A stretch of DNA of 64,000 nucleotides. Source: Inia geoffrensis (lineage: Eukaryota > Chordata > Mammalia > Artiodactyla > Iniidae). Below are positions 50,037 through 62,000 of this stretch, one piece after another (positions within the stretch are counted from its first letter, which is position 1; each line of letters opens with the position of its first letter). The stretch spans positions 170,467,494-170,531,493 of the forward strand of contig CM070899.1 of NCBI GenBank assembly GCA_036417435.1, read 5' to 3'. Below the pieces are notes generated by a model. It was not told where the DNA came from and made no database searches. It saw only the letters and a program-made list of their open reading frames with translations. A program made the position numbers and the translations under genes.

Positions 50037-53000
50037 ATCCACCTGCCAACGCAGGGGACATGGGTTTGATCCCTGGTCCGGGAAGATCTCACATGCCGCA
50101 GAGCAACTAAGCCTGTGTGCCACAACTACTGAGCCCACGTGCTGCAGCTACTGAAGCCCGCGCGCTTAGAGCCCGTGCTAGGCAACAAGAGAAGCAAGCC
50201 ACCGCAAAACAAGAGAAGCCGCTGCAAAATGAGACGCCCACGCACTGCAACAAAGAGTAGCCCCTGCTTCCACAACCAGCGAGAAAGCCCGTGTGCAGCA
50301 ATGAAGACCCAACGCAGCCAAAAAAACCAAAATGTTAAAAACTGAGTGAACAGCCTGAAAATAAATTTTAAACAAACCCCTTACAATCATGATTGCATGA
50401 ACTGGTGATTGGAAACATTCATTTCTGGCCTGCTTTTACTTTAACCAATATGCTATTTCTTTCTTTAAAATTTTAATTTATTTTAATTTTTTTGGCTGCA
50501 TTGGGTCTTTGTTGCTGTGTGCAGGCTTTCCTCTAGTTGCGGTGAGCAGGGGCTACTCTTCTGTGCGGTGCGCAGACTTCTCATTGCAGTGGCTTCTCTT
50601 GTTGCAGAGCACGGGCTCTAGGCACGCGGGCTTCAGTAATTGTGGTACACGGGCTCAGTAGTAGTGGCTTGCAGGCTCAGTAGTTGTGGCGCACGGACTT
50701 AGTTGCTCCGCAGCATGTGGGATCTTCCCGGACCAGGGCTCGAACCCATGTCCCCTACGTTGGCAGGCGGATTCTTAACCACTGCGCCACCAGGGAAGCC
50801 CCCAATATGCTACTTCTATCAGTTTCTTTTCCACAATTTATCTGAATGCACTGTCACCCCCTGTCCCTACCTCCTCCTCATAGTCCAGCTGTACAATTTC
50901 CCATGACCTAAAAGAACTTCCCTCTTTCTTCTCGGACTTTGCACACACACCCCGCCTAGGATGCTCGCTTCTGCTCTACTCTTCACCTGGTTAACTCCAA
51001 CAGATTTCCCAGGTGAGCGCTTGAACGCAACTTTGTGTGAGGAAACTTCCCTGCCCGCCATGCGCAGACAGTTGGCTGAAGATTTCCATGGGACAAGTCT
51101 AGGACATCCTTGTACGCATGATTTGAGGAAGCTTTTTCAAATATGGAGAACAACACTTTTTATTTTGTAGACTGTATGTAGAGTTGTACATTTTCCAGGC
51201 GCCCTCTTGACTTATCCCAACATCCATAAGCACCAAATATGAACAACAAAGAAAAGGGTATCTTTAAACTATGAAGTGTTAATGGCTCAGAGTGCGTCAC
51301 ATATATTGGATTAATGTAGCCAACGAGCTATAAGGACAGAAGAGGAGGATAAGTCAACAGAGAGGTATATTTTGGATGCTGAATCAAAAGAAACAAAATG
51401 GATTATTTTCTCTCTGAATCCTTCAAGGGGCTCTTAGTTTACATATGGCCTAAGAGTTGTTTGTGTTTCTTTGAAAGGAATACATTTGTGATATTTTGTG
51501 AGAGAATGAATGATCTGGTGAGTACACAGGTGACATTAAAAAATGGATATTTTATATGGTTTAACAATATACAAGTTGTCTTACCTGGGGGTTTTTAAAT
51601 ACAGCATATTTTTCCTCTTTCTCCAAAAACAGCAGTTTATTTTCTGTGTCTCTTGTCCAGTCTGATAAGACTTCAACAACATTTTCATGGTCTTCAAAAA
51701 ACCTTTCTGATAAAACAAGGAAAAGCATTCTTTCAGACCCAAGACATCAGGGTTTCCAAAAGAGAAATAAGCTGGTGTTGAGTTAACACAATGCTTCATA
51801 CTTCTCATCAGTTTTTAGAAATCCCTAATTCTTACATGACGTCACATTGTAACATCTCTATTATGTGTATTCTTCAGTCTCAGGTCTTCAACTTATTTTC
51901 CATTAAAAACATGGCACATGAACCTACAATATAGTGATAATGGTCAGCCATTGCTCTTTTTTTCATATGAGAATTTTTGACTATTTTAAATAGCCCCAGG
52001 TGGAGGTAACATCCTATATGGAAGGAGGACAATTAGGCAATAATTGGGTAAACAACTTTGAATGAAACTGTGAGATAAGTGATGAGTACTATAAAACATC
52101 ACTCTCTAAAACTCTAAAAAACAATGTACGAATTTCGGAACCCACCCTAAACCTTCCTTTAGAGAGCTTTCAATTCTCTATTTGACTCAGAGAGTTGAAG
52201 AAAACTTCAAGAGGTTATTTCCGTGCAGACCATTTCCTCCAGAAAGATGTGTACCCAAAGCTTCTAAAACATGTAATTCTGTATTCCAACAGGCTCTCCC
52301 AGGAGACAACTGTTCTATGAGTGTTATTAAGAATGAGAAGTAACAGAGTATTTCTTTAATTGCTTTTTAGCTTTTTTAAAAAAACTCAATCATCTTCTAT
52401 CCACTGTGCTTTGCTCTTGGGGGCTGAGCCTCTTCCACTAGACAAAGTGTCAGACATTGAGTGAGCGGGTCAGTGATGTGAGGCCCGCGGCAGGGTTACC
52501 CTAGAGTATAAAGAAGTAAACTTTGCACTTCCCTGGTGGTGCAGTGGTTGAGAGTCCACCTGCCGATGCAGGGGACGCGGGTTCGTGACCCGGTCCGGGA
52601 AGATCCCACACGCCGCGGAGCGGCTGGGCCCGTGAGCCGTGGCCGCTGAGCCTGCGCGTCCGGAGCCTGTGCTCCGCAACGGGAGAGGCCACAACAGTGA
52701 GAGGCCCGCGTACCACAAAAAAAAAAAAAAAAGTAAACTTTAAAGAGACGTCGGCTGACAGACACCCAGGCTCTCCGACCATCTGCTCTGCTTGCTAAGC
52801 ACGCGGTAAGAATTATCCTCCTGTCACTTTCTTTCCCTTTTGGATCCGCTAGAGGAGTTAGCAGCAATAATGCTTACATTCCCCAAGGTCTGGCCACCTG
52901 CTCCAATCTGAGTCTCTCTGTCACAGATAAATGAAGAGGCAAGCACTGAACCTGACCTAAGGGAAGTGATGTAGGGGGAGTCTTGATAGCCTTGAACCAA

Positions 53001-56000
53001 AGTCTTCTTCGCAATAGACCAAAACCTATAATAAAGCAAACGCACAGGTTTTTTGGAGTACAGCCAATTGCTGGAACTGGGACTTACCGATTTGTAGTTC
53101 TGGATAGATTTCATAAAGACACCAGTCCACATTGCAGTCACAATGGGTTTTCTCAAAAAGGTTGTCTAGAACATCTCGGGCTAATTGCCGCTCATCCACC
53201 ATCAGTGACTTCGTGCTGTTATCATTCATGTGCACCTTGACAACGAGCTGAGGATAAAGCCACAGGGCAGCCAGTAAATTCAAGCAACTGGAGAAGGCCA
53301 CCCACGGAGGTTAAGGTTTCACGGTTGCTATCTCTTCTGCGAATTTAAGTAAGAAGGTGTCCCACAAACTCACTCATTTGCCAAGCACTTGTTTAAGGTG
53401 CCAGGGATACAAACGTAGAGAAACCAGTTCACAAAAACAGAAATAAATACACAATAAGCAAAGTCCTTGCCTAGTTTTCAGAGACTCTACACTCTGGTGA
53501 GGGAGAGAGAAAACCAACACAACCCAAGAAGTGCTGCCTGCCTGCCTGCCTCCCTGACATCTTTCTGTTACTTTTTCAGGTTCATCTCAGAGCCCAGAAG
53601 AGTTGCTTAGCTGAAAGCCGTGCCCGTATCTTTATAATAAATTCTTCTGTCTTGCTTAGCTGGTGTTGGGTCCCATTTCATGCAACCCGAGAGTTCTATG
53701 ACACAGGTTAAGACCAAGTTGGTTAATCTACAATTCTTTGAAGGTCGGAAGTTGCAGAGTGACAGAGCGTCACCGAGGGGTCTTATTGAGAGGCAGGTGG
53801 TGTCACAGCAGAACACGTTTGAGATTAGAGGTGGACTAAGCCAGATCAATGTAGATTGAGAAAGCACTATTATGGAGGCATGCAGGCAAATGAGTGACCG
53901 AATGCACTTTTCATTCTATTAAAAAAAAATTTACTGCATTGAGTTCACAGTCAAATTGGTAGCTACCTTATTCCAAATCTGGAGGATTTGGTGTGAGAAT
54001 TTACTCCTAAGGGCACAGGATTTCACTGATTTTTCCCAGACAACTTGTCAAGGTTATTAAAACTTCTGATCCCTAAGAGAGACCATGATTCTGATGTAAA
54101 ATAACAATTAATTCAACAACTAATCAGCTAGGGTTTGGATTTTCTTTGATACCTGTGTATTTGTAGCTTTTTTTTTTTTTTTTTTGGCGGTACGCGGGCC
54201 TCTCACTGTCGTGGCCTCTCCCGTTGCGGAGCACAGGCTCTGGACGCGCAGGCTCAGCGCCCATGGCTCACAGGCCAGCCGCTCCCGCGGCATGTGGGGT
54301 CTTCCCAGACCCGGGCATGAACCCGTGTCCCCTGCATCGGCAGGCGGACTCTCAACCACTACGCCACCAGGGAAGCCCTGTAGCATATTTTTAATTCCAG
54401 CAGTTGTTAGTTATGAGTGCTACAGGTTATAACGGTGCTATCTATCCAGTCTTCAAAAGGAACAGTGGAAATGTGCCCATGAAGCCCACATTTATTAGAC
54501 ACTTATGTTTAACGGAAGATTTTCCATAACTCCTTCTGGGAAGATCTACGTTCTTATTTTATTCTTTGCCAAGATCACTGATCCTCCCTAATTAAGTGGG
54601 AGTTAGCTCTAGTTAGAGTCCATCTTTGAGTGCCACACGGGAAGGAAGGGCTGTCTTTCCCTTTCCAGACCATCCCTGCCCAAACTCCAGCCTGCAGTGC
54701 CTGCAGTTACTCCACAGGCCGCCAGCAGAGAATTCCTGGAAGCAACATCGTCAACCAGAATCCCCTGACACTCTTGCTTAAACTTCTATTCTAACTTGAA
54801 AAGAGAAGCATGAGATAGAGACAAGTTCTGCCTATTTTGTCTAAGGTTGGTCTTAGTTATTCACATATGAGGCTTATCATTACTTTTAAAAAGTGTTTAG
54901 ATGGAGTGAAGAGAGAGGTCATACAATTGGTAACATTTCTTCCTCCCCCAAAGTTTGGGTTAGATTCTGAGCAGCAGGGAAACAAACTGCCCCTCTGGTC
55001 CCACTCCCACCCAACTGGATCTTGAAGACAACGTGTAGTTAACAGTGAAGAAGGCAATTCCTGTGGATTTCTGTGCAGAGTTACTGAGAGCAACCAAGGG
55101 TGTGGATGGTGATAAGACTCGACGAGGAGCAGGCAAGGACCACAAGTCGAAGCACACCTAGTAGCTGCTCTTCCCACACTTGCACACCTAAGACTCAAAT
55201 GCAGACATCAGGGCAATAAAGGTGCATTTCCTCCTCCTGGAACCATTCAAATTAGACCATTATTCCAGGCTTGTCCAAAGAATATTTTTTTTCCCTTGAA
55301 AATCTGTAGCCCAGAAACGTCTAGTTGGACAGTTGTTTTTGTTGTATGTTCATCTTTTTTTAAAAAAATAAATTTATTATTTATTTTTGGCTGTGTTGGG
55401 TCTTCATTGCCGTGCATGGGCTTCTCATTGCGGTGGCTTCTCCTGTTGCAGAGCATGGACTCTGGGCACGCAGACTTCAGTAGTTGTGGCACACGGGCTC
55501 CATAGTTGTGGCTCATGGGCTCTAGAGCACAGGCTCAGTAGTTGTGGCACACAGGCTTAGTTGTTCCGCGGCATGTGGGATCTTCCAGGTCCAGGGCTCA
55601 AACCCGTGTCCCCTGCACTGGCAGGCAGATTCTTAACCACTGCGCCACCAGGGAAGTCCCTGTATGTACATCTTTTGATGTATTTAAAACAACAGGCCCA
55701 GGACATCCCTGGTGGCGCAGTGGTTAAGAATCCGCCTGCCGATGCCGGGGACATGGGTTCAGTGGGGAACCTCTGGTCCAGGAGTTCCCACATACCGCAG
55801 AGCAACTAAGCCCACGTACCACTACTGAGACTGCACTTTAGAGCCCACGAGCCACAACTACTGAGCCCGTGTGCCACAACTACTGAAGCCCGTGCACCTA
55901 CAGCCCATGCTCTGCAACAGGAGAAGCCACCACAATGAGAAGCCCATGCACCGCAAGGAAGGGTAGCCCCGGCTCACCACAACTAGAGAAAGCCCGCACG

Positions 56001-59000
56001 CAGCAACGAAAATCCAATGCAGCCAAAAATAAATAAATTTATTTAAAAAAATAAAATAAAACAATGAAACAATAGGCCCAACTACTACAATGTCAAAGAC
56101 CCATTCATCTGACCAGAGAAATCAGACGTGGATGGCTGTGTGGAAAACAGAAATGCCTCAAATAGTGGAATGACCATGGCTTATTTTCTGTGGAAGGCAA
56201 ACCTGCTGCTCTCAGCTGAGGAATATTGCTATAAAGTAGTTACATGTCCTAAGAAACACTGCCAGTGTTAGGACTTAGAAGACAATCATCCTGATGAAAA
56301 ACTTAATGATGTTTGACCACATTTCATTCTTGCTTAGGAATTCTTGGGAAAATAAAACATAGCTTGGTGTTTTGTTTTTAAAGAGAGAAAAAAAACCTAA
56401 ATCACATAATTTGACAATGATGCAATTATGAAAGGGTTGGGTTTTCTTTTTTGGCAGAAATTGCAAACTAAATTTAATCCATATGTAGTTACCAATGTCC
56501 ACAATTATAAAACTTAGGGAAAAAAAAGAAAACAAGAGAAGGCTGATGACTTTTAGCAAGAAGAAATCATATTTAGTCTTCTTCACATTTACAAGCTGAA
56601 GAGTAGCTATATACCAACACATGACACCCTAAGTCACAGGTGATTAGCAAGCTGAGTATTTTTCATATCAACACCATATGATATAGAGTAAAATGACTCA
56701 AGAATGAAAAAACTTCCCCTTTCTAATCCATCATAGTAAAGATTTAATGTTTTTTTTATCATTTCTTCTTTTTCTTTTGCAAACTAATAAATACAAAATT
56801 ATCCCAGCCCTAAATCATTTGCAATATATACATTTTTGCTTCTATGATAAAATTTACAAATGGAATTGGTCTCCTGTGTCACAGAGCTTTAAAACAAAGA
56901 AACAAAATCAGGGCTTCCCTGGTGGCGCAGTGGTTGAGAGTCCGCCTGCCGATGCAGGGGACACGGGTTCGTGCCCTGGTCCGGGAAGATCCCACATGCC
57001 GCGGAGCGGCTGGGCCTGTGAGCCATGGCCGCTGAGCCTGCGCGTCCAGAGCCTGTGCTCCGCAACGGGAGAGGTCACAACAGTGAGAGGCCCGCGTACC
57101 GCAAAAAAAAAAAAAAAAAAGAAAAAAAATCAATGAGTGAATCCGATTCTGTTTCCAGTTCCAAGAGCTTTGCAACACAAACTGTGTACATCGTTCTTCA
57201 TGATCCAAAGTGATGTCAACACCCCACAGAATACTTGAAGGCAAAGTACTTTAGATAAATTTGATTCCGTCCTTTATAAAACATGTTGTAGCTTATGTGT
57301 TAGTACATCTTAGTTACTTTATTAATGAATGAGTATGACTTATTTTTTTTGATGTTCTGTGCCACACAGCCTTTTGTTTTTAGAAATAAGTCTGGAGTGT
57401 CCTAAGTCAGAAAAAATATACACCTTAGCTTCTTAATTTTCTTTGCTCTCCCACTGATCAGAACTGCTTCTGTTTCACATCTGTTTTGTTGACTAGAGGC
57501 AGGTGGTGCTTTTTGCTACTGTTACAATTCACCTCAACTAAATTATGGCAAAGTTCTGTGGAAATACTACTTTCTCCTCCTTGTTCTCTTCATCTCCAGT
57601 TAAGCAAACTGGCCAAATATGCTAGTTGTTCTACCTTATTTTTTTTAATTAATTTATTTATTTTGTCTGTGTTGGGGCTTCATTGCTGCACTCAGGCTTT
57701 CTCTAGTTGCAGCGAGCGGGGGCTACTCTTTGTTGCGGTGCACGGGTTCTCCTTGTGGTGGCTTCTCCTGTTGCGGATCACGGGCTCTAGGCGCACGGGC
57801 TTCAGTAGTTGCAGCATGCGGGCTCAGTAGCTGTGGCACATGGGCTTAGTTGCCCTGTGGCATGTGGTATCCTCCCAGACCAGGGATCAAACCCATGTCC
57901 CCTGCCTTGGCAGGTGGATTCTTAACCACTGCGCCACCAGGGAAGTCCCGTGTTCTACCTTTTTTATCTAAGAACCAACTTCTCTTTGCATTTATCCTCT
58001 GAGAGTATCTCCAACGTGGCCCCCATTTTATAAACCATCCAGTGGTTTAACATAGCTGAAATAATTATGAATTGCATTTTTACTCATTTTCTCTTGTCTT
58101 TTTATCTCCAAAGGGAAAGTCGGCAACCGAAGACAGCCCATCTTCCCCTGCCATCCATTTGTAACTTGGTTCAGTACATGTTTATCTACAGTGAGGTCCT
58201 GGGCTAGAGAGACGGCTATGAAACAGGTCACCCTGCTCTCATCCCTTCCCCTACAAACCACTTTCGACACAACGGCCACTATGATCTTTAAAAACCATAT
58301 ATTATCCCTTGTTAAAAACCCTCATATGGGGGCTTCCCTGGAGGTCCAGTGGTTAGGACTCTGCGCTTCCACTGCAGGGGGCACAGGCTCAACCCCTGGA
58401 CGGGAAGCTAAGAGCCCGCATGCCGCATGGTGTGGCCAAATGCTTTCCCACTGCACTGACAATATGTTCCAAACTCTTCCTCAGACCTGTGAGACGCTGT
58501 GACCCCACCTGCCGTTCTGCCCTCAGCTCCTCCCATTCTCCCTCCTGCTCAAGAGGTAAAGGGGATCAACAGTATGGTGACGGATGGAAGCTACATTTTG
58601 GGTGGTGAGCACACTGTAGGGTATACAGAAGCAGAAATATACGAATGTACACAGGACACTTACGTAACATTATAAACCAATGCTATACCTCAGTTAACAA
58701 AAAAAAGGTTCCCTTGGGCAGTATCATTCCTTCCGGCTTTATTTTCTTCATAGCACTTCTCTCCCCAGCTAGAAGTGAACTCTACACAGGCAGGGACCTT
58801 ACCTGACTGGTTCACCTCTCTGTACCCCCAGCACCTGTTCTATGAGATGAGGATGCATCGGTAAAGAGAACACAAAACTCCCTGGAGGAGCTTCCCTGGG
58901 GGTAGGGAGGGGAGGTAGGCATTAAACAGGATAAACAAGTAATCTGGACAGTACCCTGTATGGGGAGGAAGGAAAGCAGGGGAAGGTAAGGGATGTCAGG

Positions 59001-62000
59001 GGTGTGTGTGTGCATGGCGCTGAGCAGGTGACCAGACCTAGTGAGGGACAGAGAGAACCCACTGGAATCTGGGGAAGAGCTTTCCAGGCGGGGGGGGGGG
59101 GGTGGGGGGCGCAAGGCACAAAGGTCCCGAGGCAGAGGCACGCCTGGGACATCTGTGGAGCAGCAGTGAGACCAGTAAGCTAGAACGGAGGGTGAGGGAG
59201 AGGGCTGGCAACCAGATCATGCAGGGACTTGATGCAGTTGTGAGTATTTGGACTTTACTCTGTGTGTGTGTGGGGGGGACATCCTTGAGCAGAGGAGGGA
59301 CAAGAAAAGAGGTAGGAAGAGAATCACACGAGGGGGACTGGTCTTAGAAACATGACAGTCCGTGCACAGGAGCAGGAAAGACCATGGACCACCTGCCACA
59401 AGTCCAGGTGGATAGGGAGGCAAATGTGTTGGGAGCTTGTTGAACCTTTCTTTGGATTGCTTCTACTTCTCAGTGCAATGCGCTGAGAAAATGTGGGAGA
59501 GGAAGGAGGTACTGGAGATTTTCGGAGAGAGGACAAGGTGGAAATAGTTTTCTAGGTTCGTGGGAGAGACTGGACTCGGAAGCTCAGGCAGCACTGAAGG
59601 CCGAGACTGGATTTAACCAGGGGTTTCCCTGAGTGAGGACAAGGCGGGAGAAGGCAGCCGAGGATGTATCAGTTCAATAACCGACCCCAGAATGCAATCA
59701 CACGTAGAGAATGGGGAAGAAAAATGATAAAAAGGTTCATGCATGCTTGAAATGAATGAAACCAGAATGATCTGGAAAAATTCTCACAGATGAACCTTGG
59801 AAGTCGGGATCCTGGGGTAGTCAAGGAATATTTATTAAATATCGATCAGCATGTACTGAAATCCTTCATTCAAGGAACCATGAGAGGTGCTGCAGGAACA
59901 TAAAATCTAATGCCCTGTATGAAAAGAATAATTCACCCAACTGTAAGTAAAAAGTTCTTAACGAGTCTCAGCCACGGTACACGCTTTAGGAGTCGAAGTG
60001 AGACTGTTTATCTTTCTCTTAATTTACCTAACTAACTATTGTTAACACTTTATTATTAGGTAGATGCTTCTACTGAGCTTAAATACATGTGTCTCTGATA
60101 TAATACAATATATGTGTCTCCAGAAAAACCTACGCTCTACAGAAAAAGCATGATAAATTACACGCTTATTGGGACAACAGGGTCGAGGCAGGTCACTCAA
60201 AACCTATGCCAACTTTGAACACAGCTCTAGCCAAAAGAACATTTGGTATTTCAGGAGAGAACCTGGACATCCAGGGCAGGCTGGGGGCTGCCTCAGGGGG
60301 TACATAAAATGCACAAAAGCAATCGTGGAAATAAGGTGATGCCACTAGAAGCTGAACTCTGACCCAGTTGACTCGCCAACTCACCCCCAGAAGGGGGCGC
60401 CACCTGCAATTACCCAAGAGTGAGCAGAACCCAGAGTGCATCCTTAGGGGAGGGAGCCCTGGGGGTAGAGACTTGGAAACCTCCACATTTACACTAACAT
60501 AGGTCCCCTGTGTACCAATCACAAATGAGCCAAGCGAGGTCATTAAAAGAATAATTCATCTTTGTCCTTAAATTTAAAAAACTACAACTCACTGGAAAGC
60601 ACCACTTGAAATTAAAATGTTTTTTAGCCTTAAGCATAATAAAAAGTCATTAATTTGACTGCCCCATGCAACAGTGGTTCCTAATTTACCTTCTTGACCT
60701 TGGCCTCCTTCAGTTTCTCCAATGCTAGCTTAATTTTATCAGCCTTGGCTTGGGCTTCCTCTTCCTCCTGTAAAATGACAAGACATTCAACACAGTCCAT
60801 TAATAACACCAGGGAGTAAGTATCCCTGCCATCCCTGTTAGTGTCTTTGGCACTTTCTATTGGCAAAAGGCTGTGTTATATAGGGCACCAAATTTCACAT
60901 GACTGATTTTCAAAATGTAAGTAACTGTAACAGAAATCTTCAACCCGGAGATACAGAAGACAGTCACCCTTTATATCTTAGGAATAGTAACTTAAAAGAT
61001 GAAATGATGACTCAGAGTTTCACGTATTTAGTCTGCCAAAATCTCTGTTTGGCTCAGAATTGGGTCTAACCTGAGGAATCTATAGGTGAATCTCAAGGCA
61101 TTGGAGCGCTTCCTGAAATTATACACATTCTTTTGGATTAGTATGCGTCTTCTGGGATTCTTAGTTTTTATTAGATTCCTAAAGGGTCCTTATCTTCCCC
61201 AATCAAACTTAAACTTATAATTCACCAAAAAAAAAAAAACAACACAACAAACTACTGACAAACACGTGAGCAGGCAAAAAAGACAGTGAAATATTTTATG
61301 AGCCCAAAGCAGACATATATCTTCTTATACCAGTAGTTCTTATATTTTTTTTGAGCCACAAACCCCTTTAGGAATATGTTTAAAGCAATGAAGCCCATAA
61401 AGCTTCACATATGCATTTGACTTTGCATACAGTTGGGGATCACAGACTCCTTGGCTTCTTCATGGACCCTATATTTAGAGCTTCTGCTCTTTAGAATGGC
61501 TGTTATTGAAGACAAGAGATAAAAAGTGTTGGCAAGGGCTTCCCTGGTGGCGCAGTAGTTGAGAGTCCGCCTGCCGATGCAGGGGACACAGGTTCGTGCC
61601 CCGGTCCAGGAAGATCCCACATGCCGCGGAGCGGCTGGGCCCGTGAGCCATGGCCGCTGAGCCTGCGCGTCCGGAGCCTGTGCTCCGCAATGGGAGAGGC
61701 CACGACAGTGAGAGGTCCGCGTACCGCAAAAAAAAAAAAAAAAAAAAAAAAGTGGTGGCGAGGAAGTGAAGAAATGGAAACCTTTGTGCACTGCTGGTGG
61801 GAATGTAAAATTGGTGCAGCTGCTACGGAAAACAGTATGGCAAAACTTACAAATAGAACCATATGATCCAGCAATTCCACTCCTGAGTATCTACCCAAAG
61901 GAAATGAAATCAATATCTTGAAGAGATCTACACTCCCATGTCCGTGGCAGCACTATTCACAGCAGCCAAGACATGGAAGCAACCTCAGTATCTGTTGATG

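Larger units (their letters stand above)
38647..51584 (-). other. APBB1IP: APBB1IP intron, 12.9 kb
   Basis: Largest intron here. Holds MIRs (39290-39465, 40285-40450), MER20 (39835-39995), L1 pieces (40505-40617, 41855-42397, 49560-49771), CHR SINEs (41145-41348, 43991-44336, 45145-45528, 49772-50327, 50461-50801), a possible LTR (45665-45990), the RPL17 retrocopy and L2 (48470-48790). Nothing recognised in 42930-43980, 44350-45120 or 46000-47050. Confidence 0.6.
53248..60689 (-). other. APBB1IP: APBB1IP intron, 7.4 kb
   Basis: Contains six SINEs (54169-54378, 55359-55660, 55701-56066, 56912-57122, 57640-57949, 58329-58440), L2 pieces (58190-58560, 58700-58850) and a G-run (59087-59110). Nothing recognised in 53300-54160, 56090-56900 or 59120-60680. 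Confidence 0.6.

Noticed and set aside
49506..50138. 210-residue reading frame on the minus strand
   Set aside because: It is the translation of two nested SINEs, poly-T and LINE-1 in reverse, not a gene.
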